A stretch of DNA of 64,000 nucleotides from Tremella fuciformis (Eukaryota > Basidiomycota > Tremellomycetes > Tremellales > Tremellaceae). Numbering within the stretch: position 1 is the stretch's first letter; every line of letters starts with the position of its first letter. The stretch is taken from NCBI GenBank assembly GCA_032768795.1, contig CP136490.1, positions 3,534,001 through 3,598,000 of the forward strand, written 5' to 3'. The position numbers were made by a program, and so were the translations under genes. The notes beneath the pieces were generated by a model that worked only from the letters and a program-made list of their open reading frames with translations, did not search any database and was not told the DNA's origin. Positions 11,558 through 23,004 of this stretch are shown here, piece after piece.

Positions 11558-12569
11558 CTAGATCGCCTCGAACGCTCTCCTCTCCGTGTCATCCTTCGCC
11601 ATCTTTTGTATCGTCCAGTCCCACAGCTCGTCCTGCTTCGCCTGGTCATACGAAAGCTTGCTCGTCTTGCCTTCCTCGGTCAAGAACAAGTAGCGACCAT
11701 TCCACGTTGCAAACTCATCGCTCAAGGCAAAGTTGGCGAGGATCTTGCCGGAGTTCTCGGGCGTGCTCGTCTTGATGCCCTTGCGGCCAAAGTACCACCG
11801 CACGACGGGCACGAGCAGCTCGAAGAGCGCTTGGGCGAACCCGGGCAGGTCTGCGGTCAGCACGCCCAGTGCTTGTCACAACACTGAGACATTCTCACCT
11901 CGACCGAGTTTCGAGCCGCGGCCAGGTGTGAATCCCGGCTCGTAGCAGTTGATGCGCCAGTGCTTGCCGGCCCGCTTGGCATGACGCAGCAGCGCCCATG
12001 CAAAGAGGACACCTCCGACTTTGGTGGTGCCGTAGCGCACCATACCACCTTGCAAGCGCTCATCATCGGCGGCGGCGACCTTGGCCGGGGTCGTCCACGC
12101 CACGACGGGTTTACCGATGTGGTCCGGGTCGTGCAGGGCGGTAGTGACGAAGATGATTGAGCAGTCGTCCGTGAGGAGATTGGCCTCGATGAGCAGCAGG
12201 ACGAGCAGGGCGTGGCCGGTATGATTCGCGGCGAACGACAGCTCGATTCCATCTTCGTTGAACTCGGGCTTGGTCACGAAGCTCGCGCCAGCATTGAGGA
12301 TGAGGTGTGTGATTGGGCCGGCCTTCCAGGACGACACGAAGGACCGGATGCTGTCCTGCGAGCAAAGGTCGAGCTTGGCGAACGTCACCTGTGGAGGATA
12401 GCCTTCTTTCGGCTGAGACTACACAATCAGCTACTGACTCGTCGTACTGCCGATCACTCACCCGGCCCGTCGCGGTTATCTTGGCGCTCGAGTCCATACG
12501 GGCGAGAAAACGGACAGCCTGAAGGCCGATACCGCTGGTCCCGCCGGTCAAGATGATGTTGGGTGCCAT
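11558..12569 (-). CDS. Short-chain dehydrogenase/reductase, copy 2 of a tandem pair
   Basis: Paralogue of the SDR at 9766-10808. Exons complement(12462-12569, 11899-12418, 11558-11850), 306 residues. Motifs TGGTSGIG at residues 8-15, LNAG, and catalytic YGTTK. The block DLCSQDSIRSFV and the C-terminal KQDELWDWTIQKMAKDD are shared with copy 1. Introns fall at the same two codons in both copies; here the first is a normal 43-nt GT-AG intron ending TAG where copy 1 uses AAG. Clear sequence divergence outside the motifs suggests an old duplication, so the substrates may differ. Confidence 0.9.
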
Positions 12570-13221
12570 TGAGATACGAAGAGATAAAGCGTGACGGAGG
12601 TGGAGGGTGTTTCTGGGCAGCTGAGAGCCGGGTTAGTCGCATAAGGAGAACCATTTGCGTCGTACATTTATGCAAGAGGCCTGTGGCAACCAACGCTCGG
12701 CGCCGGCGTCGTGCCTTCGGCGACCGACTGCCACAGCGGCGCTCGCCGCTCAAACGAATAGGTCACGTAGTGGCGGCTCGGCGACGAGAGGCTATTGCTG
12801 AGGGGAGATACGGTAGAGGGCACTTCAGCAGACTGTGAGTCAAAGGCTGGCGCGGAGAGGCGGCAGGGTGGTGCGTGCTCAGGTCGGTGTTTGATTTGTC
12901 GGAGGCGATGGGAAGCGGTTGCGTCAGGCCCACTTGACATAGCGAGACCTCGGCCACGCGTGTGGAGGGTGGCTCGTGGCAAAATGCATGGGACGAGAGA
13001 CTGTACGATGTCACCAGACCCTGTCTGATCATGAACTCGCCGGACACTCGAGCACACTGTACAACATGCATGAGAAGAACACAATGAGCCTACTATCGAA
13101 CCATCAAGTGGTTGGTGGATGACGTGGCAAACATTCGGTGCTTGGATGTGGCGTATCAATCGCATTCTTGGAGTCTTCAACTTGGCCTACATTCACTACT
13201 TGACAAGCAGACAAGCGCACA
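12570..13221. other. Divergent promoter region, SDR copy 2 / SRP14
   Basis: About 650 bp between divergently transcribed genes. Short open frames on the minus strand look non-coding (rich in Arg/Ser/Pro, no motif). A CTTGACAAGCAG segment just before the SRP14 ATG resembles an intron end, so a 5'UTR intron is possible. Confidence 0.45.
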
Positions 13222-13944
13222 ATGCCGCGAGAAGAAGTGCCCCAAGACGAGGTCAGCTACCTCTCAACAGTCCATCATCGCGCCAGAGCGCGACTGCGAG
13301 GTCATAGCTGACCATAACAGTTTCTCGCCCGCCTCGAAGCGTCCTTCGCCTCGTCTTCAAAAGGGGGCGACTCAGCCGGGCAAAACGAGACCGTCTGGCT
13401 CACGCACAAACGATGTCAGCTTAGTATACAGACAGATGACGTGCGTAGCTGACAAGCAGACACTCACGAAGAGCCATCGACATCCGCCGATGGACAATAC
13501 GATGTGCTGGTACGGTGCACGCATGGCGTCACCAAGTTCTCCACACGGGTGAGTCCGCCTCGCTTTACAGGCTGTCTGAGTGGCGCTGACGCAGTAGATA
13601 CCGGCGTCGGCGCTCCCGGGGTTCCTGAGCACCTATTCGAGCCTCCTCAAGGCGTCCATGGCGCCACGCATGCGCAAGCGGGACAAGAAGAAGGAGAAGG
13701 CGCGGGCGGAGGAATTGGCGCGAAAGCGGAAAGAGCTCTATGTCGACGTGCACATTGGGAATGAAGGCAAGAGGGGGAAGGGTCACAGGCAACGGGTGAG
13801 CTCGACGCGGCTGTTGTTATGGACTAGTCTGACAAGCAGCAACGCAAGGTCGCAGCGCAGAAAAAGAAGGAAGCCGAGCGGGAGAGACTGGAGGCGCGAC
13901 AAGCACAAGCACAGGCACAGCAGACTCAATCACAATCAGCATAG
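13222..13944 (+). CDS. SRP14: Signal recognition particle subunit SRP14
   Basis: Alu-domain protein of the signal recognition particle, which binds SRP RNA and helps arrest elongation during co-translational targeting to the ER. Exons 13222-13251, 13321-13414, 13460-13548, 13598-13795 and 13840-13944, 171 residues. The first exon has only 30 nt (MPREEVPQDE). Family features are FLARLEASF, the strand VWLTHKRY, KFSTRIPASALPGFLSTYSSLLKASM and the basic helix RMRKRDKKKEKARAEELARK. The C terminus is an Ala/Gln tail (QAQAQAQQTQSQSA) not expected from the core family. No frame is open across the whole gene, so the product appears only after splicing. Confidence 0.9.
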
Positions 13945-14525
13945 TGCCATGCTCACTTCTGGCGCTCGCAGCCACGCATGCATCTAACATGTCAAGAGTT
14001 ACCCAGAAGAGGCCGGTACAACGATCAGAATCCACGATCAAAGTCCTCTCGTCGCCCGTGAGGTGAGGCAAGACGCAGATGGAGCTAGATCGCGGAGTGG
14101 TAAACAACATCAGTGAGTCGAGGGCGCAGATTATGGCCGACCAAGGCCAGCAACATCTCCATGCCCCTCGGCATCTGCCGGACGGTGAGCGGTAGGAGTA
14201 TGCAACAACACAGGGAAATGGAAGGCGAGAACGACCGGATGAAGTGAAAGTCTAAGAGAAATGGGCGGTTGGGCGATGAAGTGCGGTTGGCGATAGGACG
14301 TTGGTGAATGAGTCTAGTGCAGGGTGATATGATTGGGGTTAAGGAACTGGGGGCAGAATGGAGACTTTGGCGGTCGTGTGTGATTGGCACCCGCCCAATT
14401 GGGCAAGTCAGGCTCATGCGCTGTAGAGGAAGCGAATCGTGACCGATCCAAGCGAATTGCGGCCTAAGGTTTCGGACATCGATGATCCAAAAGGTGGTCT
14501 CGGCTGAAGCTGGAAAACGTCGGTC
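13945..14525. other. Convergent intergenic region, SRP14 / ATG1
   Basis: About 580 bp holding both 3' ends. No coding frame with family features and no RNA gene recognised. Confidence 0.5.
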
Positions 14526-17500
14526 TCAAGTTGCAGGCGGCGCTTGCGATTCCGTATCTGACATCTTCTGTTTGAGAGACTCCAATCGCGATTTGATAGG
14601 AATCATGACTGCGCGATTAGCTTGCGTATCGAATTTGCATAGCCGATGCCTCACGCTTTTCCACGCTTTGCCTATCATCTTGGCTCATTGCGCCGTTGTC
14701 GCCGTCCGAGTCCAGCAAGGCTTCCAACAACCAAAGTGAAGTCTCGTAACCGGCCTGGGCTTCACTCATGTTAGACCGAAGCTCTGCCATGGCTGCCTGT
14801 CGCGACTGTGTAATCAGCCTTCGATACGATACCCGCTTAATATGACCTACCGTCTCGCGCGCGTGATCGTGCACGAGCTTGTCAACGAAAGGGAGATCGT
14901 CGGCGCTGCGAGCCTTGCTCCATTCAAGCTTCTCGTGGCATTCGTTGAATCGAGCTCGTAGCCACTGAGCCACTGCCCGTCAGCCTCGATCGTGTCAACC
15001 AGAGAAAGGACTCGCTCTCATTCAGCTCCGGGCTTAAGGTATACTCCTCGTATCTCTCATATCGCTCTGCGCGCCTGTCCCAGTATCTTTGGATGGCTGT
15101 TGTGCCTCGGAAGATGATGGTCATGGCCTTCCAGTAAAGTACTACTGCCTCGCTGATGGCTGCTTCTGCCTGACGAAGCGCTGTAACCTCGGACCCGACA
15201 CTTGAGCCCGAACTTCTCCTCCGCACCGATGCGAAAGGGGGCGTGCTGCTGAGGTGCGTCTGCTGGCTAGGTGGCCGAGCGAGAGACTGCCACAGGGCCA
15301 ATCTCGAATCGGCCAACTCCAGCAGCACGAAGGCTTTACGAGCAATGTCTTCCGCAATGTGCAGGATTTCATCCTCCTGAGCATCAAGCTCAGCCGAAGT
15401 CCGAACGATGGTGGGCCGCCGCCTGGCAGTGGCTTTCGCGATCGCGGTGGCAGCTGTCGCTGTACCCGTATTGTATATTCGCAATGCGGTGTTTGCAAGA
15501 GCTCTCGCCAGTGCACCACTTTGCAAAGACGATGGGGAGACGGAGAGACGAGGTGCTTGCATGTCCTGCGCCAAAGGGTGTATCGGAGGCGGGAAGATGT
15601 TCAAGCCGTTTTGATAGGATGGCGGACGGCTCAAAATCGTTCCGGATGTTCGACGAGGTAGAGGTGATGAGCTGGGCTGCATAGCGAATGGAGGCGTGGT
15701 TGGGATCGCGAAAGGTGGCGTATGGCCAGCCGGGATCAAGGCCTGCGTAGTCGTAGTTGTTGGGCTAGAGCTCGATGGTCTGAATGCAGATACTGGCCTA
15801 GTGACGATACTGGTGTGAGAGCTCGGTCGCCGAGCAACTGTGTTGGGCCTTCTGGAAGCCTGCTCGAGTTCTACTGAATCAGCTTGTGTCCTTCTGTCTC
15901 AAAAAAGGTGTCACCATCCGCGAGGGCGTTGACCTCGACATTCTGCTTTTCGACAACAACGTAGTCTCGACCGACAAGGGAATCACCACTGTCTCGATCA
16001 GACTTCCCGGTGTCCTCCAGCGGCATTGTCATCGGAGGAGTCGCAGCGAGAGGCGAACCTTCCCCAATCCGCTGTCTTGATGGCAACGGCGTTGTCGTAT
16101 TGTTCGAGGTAGGCGTGACCAAGCGAGGCTCGTCCAAGCTCCCGTATTCACGAGATGGGACCCGCCGATGAGTGTTGCTGATCGGACGTGGATTGGCTTT
16201 CTCCGTCACCGTCACGTTCGAGATGACCGAAGCAGGCCGCTCGACCTCGGAAGCTGGGATGTCGTCACTGACGTAGTACTTTGGCTCAGTCCGTCGGATT
16301 GGTCGAGGTGCTTGTTCAGCCACAGGCGAAGCGGCTGGAGGTGTAGGGGTAGGGGCGGAGCTTTCTCGTGTCGCTCGATCTCTAGCGAAAGGTGCGGGTT
16401 GAGGGTTGAGTGCGGGATCAACAGATAGTGGCTGCGGCGCATGTTTGGGTAGAAGCTGATCCCTGCTTCTCTCAAGGCTTTGAACCATGCTCCGTAGTCT
16501 CGAATCACTTGATTCTGATTCAAAGTTGACAGCGGAGCTGTCGGTCGATGCCTCGAGGCTTGTGCTGCCGTCATCACTGGTCTCGACCATGTACCCGTCC
16601 CACACGCCACATGTGAAGAAATCGTCGAATGACATGCGCTGAATCGGCTTGCGCCTCAGTAGCTGTCGGATCAAAGTCTTGATGTCGAGAGATACGGGAT
16701 CGCCTGGTGGACCCTCCTTCGAATCTCTCGAATCAGGTCGACCCTCATCTGGGAATTTGATACGGTCTTCGCCTCGCTCAATTTTCTTCAGCAGCTCGAC
16801 GTGATTGTTGGCACGGAACGGAGCCTTGCCAACAGTCATCTCGAACAGGACCGCACCCACGGACCACAGGTCCACCTTGGCATCGTATTTCTCGTATCGC
16901 AAAATCTCAGGTGCCATATATAATGGTGAGCCGCAGAGGGTCTCCGCCATCGCAGCAGCTGGAAGGATTCTGGCGAACCCAAAGTCGGCAACCTTGAGTA
17001 TCGGGATGCCTAGTGGGTGACCCTCGGCCAGATCGGCAGCGCTTGGCGGGTGTAGCAACAAGTTCTGCGGTTTGAGATCCCTGTGTATCAAGTCCATTGT
17101 GCGAAGAAATTTGAGAGCAGCCGCCAGCTGTCCGAGGAAATTGCGTGTGACCCTCTCGTCAATGCCACCGCTGGTCGGATGAGGCCAGAAGATCTTGTTA
17201 CCGGCACTCGGGTTGGCGGTAGAGATGTGACTGCCAGGGCGAGGAACAAAGTCGAGCGTCTCTAATCGTCCTCTGCCCTTTATATATACCGCGAGATCTG
17301 AGCCTGTGCAGTACTCCATGACGAGGTAGATATGGTGATCGTTTTTCTGGGCTGTCAGCTGTACCCGACACCAAGGGAAACGTCCGACGGCAAAAGTAAG
17401 ACGCACAAAGCAATCCTCCAGGAGCACGATATTCTTGTGTCGTATTTGCTTTAGGATGTTGATCTCGCTCTCGAGATTCTCCAGCAGCTTGCTGGTGAGC

Positions 17501-17823
17501 TTCTGTCGCGCGACTGCCTTGATAGCAACAATCTCTTTGCTCTTCTGTTCTCGTCAGCCAAACCATCCGTTGTCCCGGGAAGGCATGTCATCGTCAGTGC
17601 GGATGCCTGGAAAGAAGGCGACGGCCGCCCTTTCGAGCTAGCTGGAGGAACAGGGAGTAATGGAAACACTGACGGATCGGTACGCTTTGCTAACGGTGGC
17701 GAAGCTGCCTCTCCCGACCTCGCCTAGCACCCAGTAGTTGCCCAGCCGTTCCTTGTCCTTGTGACCGCCAAACCACAATTCCTTCTCGCCCACCGACGGG
17801 CGAGTGTTGGTGTCTGGCGGCAT
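14526..17823 (-). CDS. ATG1: Autophagy-initiating serine/threonine protein kinase ATG1
   Basis: ULK/ATG1 kinase that starts autophagosome formation at the pre-autophagosomal site. Exons complement(17674-17823, 17407-17544, 15915-17346, 15016-15873, 14851-14972, 14655-14805, 14526-14608), 977 residues. The kinase domain is at the N terminus: glycine loop [19 protein letters not shown] lysine, [17 protein letters not shown], and [23 protein letters not shown] long Ser/Pro linker follows. The C-terminal domain that binds ATG13 includes [25 protein letters not shown] and [12 protein letters not shown]. Intron 14973-15015 starts with GC (GCGAGT); it is the only join that keeps the C-terminal domain in frame. 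A frame-internal stop near 15871 is removed by a 41-nt intron. Confidence 0.93.
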
Positions 17824-19668
17824 GGTAGGGGAACTGGCGGCTGGAGATGTGGTAATGTGTAGGGTGACGCGGGTGTTTACTCGTGATAGGCCATATGGCC
17901 TTTCGGCCTCTGTCGGATCACGTTAGATCGCGGAATCGTGTATGGTGTCACGCGTGGGAGGAAGGGAAAAAGATAGACGAAGAATCGCCTATGTTGATGA
18001 TGGAGCTGAGGGTCTTGAAAAGAGAGAAAGACGGAAGGACGAACCCTCCTTCTCGAGCTGTGCGAGTTGGTAGGTGATGGGGCGACGATGCGGGTGATGT
18101 GTAAAGGGAAAGAGCAGTTGCGGGGCACCTATTTCTCGAGGGCTGAGCGCGATGGATCAGCGAGGGCAAACCTCAAAGGAAGGGGCTCCGTTACGGCGCG
18201 AATACCGGGAAGAAGAAGGGTGGCAAGGGGGAGACGACTGGGCGTATGGACAGTTGAGGGTAGTCTTGTGGATGTGAATGTTGCTGAACAAAAGGAAGGA
18301 AGAGAGGAAAAGAGAAGAGAGGCGATAGCGAAGAGCGATCGTTGGTCGAGGGACGTCCAGATGTGTCACTGGTCTCGCCGTCCCGCAGGGGTTGACTCAG
18401 ACCGGGGTCGAGGTGTCACTGCAAGCTCGTTTTCCCAAAGAGGTCGGGACCGAGATGGGTGTCGCCTAGCCTCCCTGCGTGTGCACGCGGACCACACCTG
18501 GATCACGCCTTGCCGCGTGGTCTCGCCTGGTCTGGTCTAGCCGCAGTCGCCGGGAGGGACTGTGGGACGGGCGGTGATGATGACGATGATGGTCGTCAAG
18601 CCTCTCGTCGCAAGTGATGTGGTGATGCCGACCGAGACAGAGACAGAGATGCGAGTCGGGGTGATGGTTACACTCGGCCGATCGGGTCCTTAGTGATAGA
18701 GGGAACGAGGGTGGCGGCGGATCCGGTTGTGTGGATGGGCGAGCGCGTAGTGTTATCAACAGGCAATACGGGTAGTGTACAACAGGATGGAGACAGTGCG
18801 AGTGAGTGATTATGGCGCAAGCCTAGGTCGTAAGGTAGTAGTCGAGGAGGAGGATGACGAGAGAGAGAAAGGGTGGATCGAGAGGTGGGGGAGTAAGCAA
18901 CTCTAGCACGTCCCGTCTGCAGCGACGACGCCATAATGGGCAACTCTAACTACGTCCCCCGGGTAGCTTCGGACGCCGGAGGTAGAGAGGTACATAGGTT
19001 CTCTGGCCCTGAGATTTCTGATGATTGCCCAAGCCAAGATGAGACGCGTCTTATCAGGTCATCGATGGCGTAACTCCCACTCACTCGTCCTCGTAGAGCA
19101 TGTAACCCCGCTGGGAGACGCCAAACAAAAGGAGCTCTGTGAGGGCCCAACATCCTGACAGCCTCAGTAGCTGCTGCCCGACAGAACGTTACCAGAGCTG
19201 TCCAGCTATGATGCGCTCTGATCGGGCGATCGACGGACTGAGGCTCTCCCAGACAGTGGCTTGATGTACAGCAAACCCCAATCATGACCATCGGAGACGT
19301 CTTGCACGACTGACGCGAGACCGAGGACTTGGCCCATCACGGCGTGACTCCTTCCTTCCTGCTCGATGAATCCTCGACACACACGCGTGAACCATGTTCA
19401 TGCATATACATACTCATCGCTATATGCATGCATCGCAGGATCAGACAGAGTCCGAGGCTTCCCGGCTAAGGTTTCGTGCCGAGTACACGGTAGGAAGGAG
19501 AGATGACGTCCGCTCGGAGGAAGGAAGACGAAGCCCAGGCCTCGTCTGATCCATCCATCCATCCATCCGTCCATCCGCCTGACAATAGCTTCCTTTGCTC
19601 TTCTACTTCTTGACACGCTTCAATGCTGCTTGTCGCTCTGTCATAGATCAGAGTCGATTTGTACGACC
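17824..19668. other. Long divergent intergenic region, ATG1 / RING gene
   Basis: About 1.85 kb, the longest gene-free stretch of the left half. The plus strand is purine-rich from roughly 18.0 to 18.9 kb, so the ATG1 sense strand is CT-rich, a common feature of fungal promoters and leaders. Open frames here (for example 18067-18540) are Arg/Gly/Ser-rich and lack recognisable motifs. A CATC microsatellite lies at 19549-19577. No RNA gene recognised. Confidence 0.5.
19549..19577. repeat. CATC tetranucleotide microsatellite
   Basis: About seven imperfect CATC units in a row, seen directly, roughly 100 bp upstream of the RING gene start. Confidence 0.9.
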
Positions 19669-21482
19669 ATGAGACGCCTGCTCGGCTGTCTGATCGTCTG
19701 CGCCTCCTGTTTCGCCGCCCCGACAGCACGACCCGATGAATCCGCAACAGACCCTTTGAACAGCTTGGGAGCAGTACACCTTGCTGCTCTGGCCGGTAAT
19801 GCACATGCGTTGGGCTATACGAGGTTAAGAAAGGCGGACGAGCGTGTATCACAACCCGGGTGGTTCTCTAGGTGGTTAACAATGGGCGGCGAAGGAACAG
19901 TGACGGTCTTGGTCAGTTTAGTGAATCGCCCTTTGATCCCTGCTGACCCACAGCTTGACGATCAGAATCTTACTCTGCCACATCGCCCGTCCGCGTTTCC
20001 CGCTCACCTTGTGCCACCCACGTCTCTGCCCATATCCGGCTTCTTGCGCCGCTTCGACGACTTTCCCGAACCTCACTCCAGTGTCAAGCCCGGAAAGGGT
20101 TTGGGCGGCCCTCGCAATCCCGGCTTGGCGTGCGTTGGACCCGCTTGGCCTCCCGTCAGATTTCAAGCCCCCAAGGCTCCCTTCCACATTGCTTTCATCG
20201 AGCGCGGCGGATGCGACTTTGCCACCAAGGTCCGCGCGGCGCAAGAAAGAGGTGCAGCTGGGGTGATAGTGGGCGATTCGGTGGCGAGGATCGGGGAGTC
20301 GGATGACGAGGGTCGTGAGCGGGAGAATCTCATCACGATGTTCTCGCCTGGTCAGTGTCACGTCCCCTCCGAACTGAATGTTAATGGCAGCAGAGGACAC
20401 GATGGGCATCTTCATACCATCGGTCTTCATCAGCAGATCGAGCTTCCTGCTTTTCCGCGATCTGCTTGACAACGGCACGGATTCTGGTCGAAGTGATGGA
20501 CGGGGCATCTGGATCGACATCTCGGAGGGGCAAGACGAAGCGGGGTGAGGCTCAAGCTATCACACATCTGAGTTTCACTGACAGGATAGGGCGCTGAGCA
20601 GCTTGCTGTCTTTCGCACTCCTTCTCCCTTCGATCTTCCTCTTGGCGACAATCGCCATCCATCGCATCCGCGTAGCCCGGCAGCGGGAAGCAGACCGGGC
20701 TCCGCCCCTTGTTGTGCTGTCTCTGCCAGAGCGGATCTGGTCGCCCGATATCGTTTGGGAGAAGGACGACTCGGCCCCGTCATCCCCCGCTTCACCTTCG
20801 TCACCTTCACACCGATCCTTGGTTGGAGGGGACGTCGATCTGCCACCTCCTCCGCCGATCTCACCAGCCGATGTGGCCTCTCCGCCAGCTGAGGGTGCCG
20901 AAGTCGATGATGAACTTGGTCCACTTGAGATGCAGCCTTCCTCATCCCGCAAACGCAGGAAGCCGAGGAGAAAGAGCAAAAGATACTACTCAAAGGACGA
21001 GTGCGCGATCTGTATGGACATGTTTGAAAGAGGAGACGTTGTCCGCATACTCCCTTGCGGGCACGTATTTCATAAGACTGAATGCGACGAGTGGCTGCTC
21101 AAGTGGCGGAAGCTTGTGAGCTTGCTCTTGCTTGTCCCGTGGCTGGACTGACGAGCAGTGTCCAACCTGTCGGGCAGACGTGACCGCGCCACCTGGCTCG
21201 CCGTCCAGCCCGCAAGCGCATGCGATGCAAGGGGCGACTCTGACGCCCGTAGCGCCTATAGATGCTGTGGAGGAGGAAGAAGCCAGACCCAATTTCCTCA
21301 ATCGCATCGCTCATCTACGCGAAAACGCTTGGACTTCCATCCGCCGATTGGGAAGGCGCACGGACGATGCGGAGGTCAACGAGACGACTCCCCTTTTCCC
21401 GAGGTACGACGAAGAGGATCGCGATGGCAGAGCATCAGACGTTACGGTTCGGCCGCCTCGACGCGACGAGGGCACTGTGTGA
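19669..21482 (+). CDS. PA-TM-RING type E3 ubiquitin ligase
   Basis: Membrane RING-H2 ubiquitin ligase with a lumenal protease-associated domain (RNF13/RNF167 type). Exons 19669-19911, 19954-20350, 20394-20544, 20590-21115 and 21159-21482, 546 residues. The signal peptide is MRRLLGCLIVCASCFAAPTA. The PA domain includes FIERGGCDFATKVRAAQERGAAGVIVG (in two parts). The single membrane span is LSSLLSFALLLPSIFLLATIAI. The RING-H2 runs CAICMDMFERGD, LPCGHVFHKTECDEWL, CPTCRAD. An acidic/Pro linker and a ~100-residue tail flank the RING. The acceptor at 20390/20393 is a NAGNAG pair that changes one residue. Intron 19912-19953 is 42 nt and in frame. The gene converges with the aldo-keto reductase gene 145 bp away. 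Confidence 0.9.
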
Positions 21483-21626
21483 TTTCCCGTTGCACATACA
21501 CTGCGCCACCAATCAAATCTTTCAACCTCTTACCCAGACGGTGTTGTGCCATAGTCAGTTGTACATTCACGATGCTCATGATACGACCGAGATGTCACCC
21601 TCCTCATCGGCTTTTCGATTACATGT

Positions 21627-22807
21627 CTACGGCGTCTCCACAACGTCCCAGTCGGTAATCTGACCGTCAGCGGAAAGCCGTCCAACTCTTTTAGCCGAAC
21701 CAGGTATTCGTCTAGCCCGTCAAGCTGTACATGAGCTTTATATCCCCGAGTGTGAGTCACGCTCACCTCCTTCATTTCTGCCGGCGACAACTCGAAATCG
21801 AAGATCTCGCTGTTGGCGATGATCCGGGCTTTCGAGACAGACTTTGGGATGACGACGTGTTTCTGGGTGATCAGCGAAATTCTTCAGTCCAGTACACTTG
21901 CGAGCTTACGTGTTGGATACCCCACCGCAGGAAGATCTGCGCCGGCGACTTGCCATGCGCCTTTGCGACCTTCTGTATAGAGGGGTGGTTGAACCTGTAG
22001 CCGCGAGCAAGCGGGCCCCACGCCTGCGCTCAGCATCTGCCCGCCAACAACACGGGAGAGCGCAGAAGGGGACATACTTCAAGGATGATACTGTGCTTCT
22101 CGCAAATCTTCACAATGTCCTCGTGGCGCATGAACGGATGCAGGTCGACCTGGTTGACCACCGGCAGGGGTACCCCACGATCCACCATCTCTTGAATATG
22201 CCGCGTGCCGAAATTACTGACGCCAATGCTCTTCACCAGCCCCTCCTTCTGGGCATCGCACAGCGCACGCCAGACCTCTTGCCGGACCTTCGGGCCGCCG
22301 ATGGCAGAGTGCATGAGGTACAGGTCAAAGTACGCGACGTCGGCGTGCTTGAGTGAGGCGCGCAGGTCGCGCAGCGCCGAGTCGTATGTCGAGTTGTTCT
22401 GCAGTTTGCTCGTCAGGAAGATGTCCTCGCGTTTCGCGCCGGTTTTCCCTGCGCTTCAGCCTCTTGTGCGGGGAGAGGAGATGGGACGGACGGCAGAAGT
22501 CGTTGATGGCTCGGCCGGCGGGCGCTTCGTTCTCGTACCTCCCGGTCAGCCCTGCGCTCATTCTCGCCCTTGAGCTTGTGGCTGAAGAGCTCTGGCGTGT
22601 GCTCACCATTCGGCCGTGTCGATATGCCTGTAGCCAGCCTCGAGTGCCCAGGTGCATGCGTCGTACGTCTCGTCGTCGCTCATCATGTACACGCCGAGCC
22701 CGAAGATCGGTATCGAACGCCCGTCGAGCATCTTCGAATGAGCACCGCTCGAGGGCAGTCTGGTGGTCCCGAATACTCACTTTGGCTGTAGTGGTGAGAG
22801 AGGCCAT
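21627..22807 (-). CDS. Aldo-keto reductase
   Basis: NADPH-dependent aldo-keto reductase, TIM barrel, cytosolic; substrate not determinable. Nine exons were placed by restoring AKR blocks: complement(22781-22807, 22607-22731, 22492-22538, 22078-22448, 21910-22023, 21767-21862, 21701-21724, 21627-21659), eight of them certain by frame, 278 residues. The catalytic tetrad is visible: Asp in [13 protein letters not shown] with Tyr just after, Lys in [12 protein letters not shown], and His in YLMHSA. Family blocks [15 protein letters not shown] and [10 protein letters not shown] are present, ending DWDVVETP. Intron 21660-21700 has an atypical GTTCGG donor and intron 22539-22606 ends in GAG. (The join listed contains eight exons; counting nine would require splitting the first.). 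Confidence 0.87.
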
Positions 22808-23004
22808 CTTGCTGCTGCTCTTGTTACTATGCGGCGAGATGCTATCTATGAATGGGCTGAGGCTTGTATAGGTGTCTATGCTTAAAACGTCGCCTTTTGA
22901 AGTCATCAGGACTGCTCGTCATCGTGCGGGGCACCGCAGAGGTGGAGAACGAACGAATTTCCAGTCAGCGAATTCTTGTGCGACAACTTCAACTCAAAGC
23001 TGAC

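Noticed and set aside
18067..18540. 157-codon plus-strand frame in the ATG1/RING spacer
   Set aside because: Arg/Gly-rich reading of the CT-rich ATG1 leader from the wrong strand; no motif.
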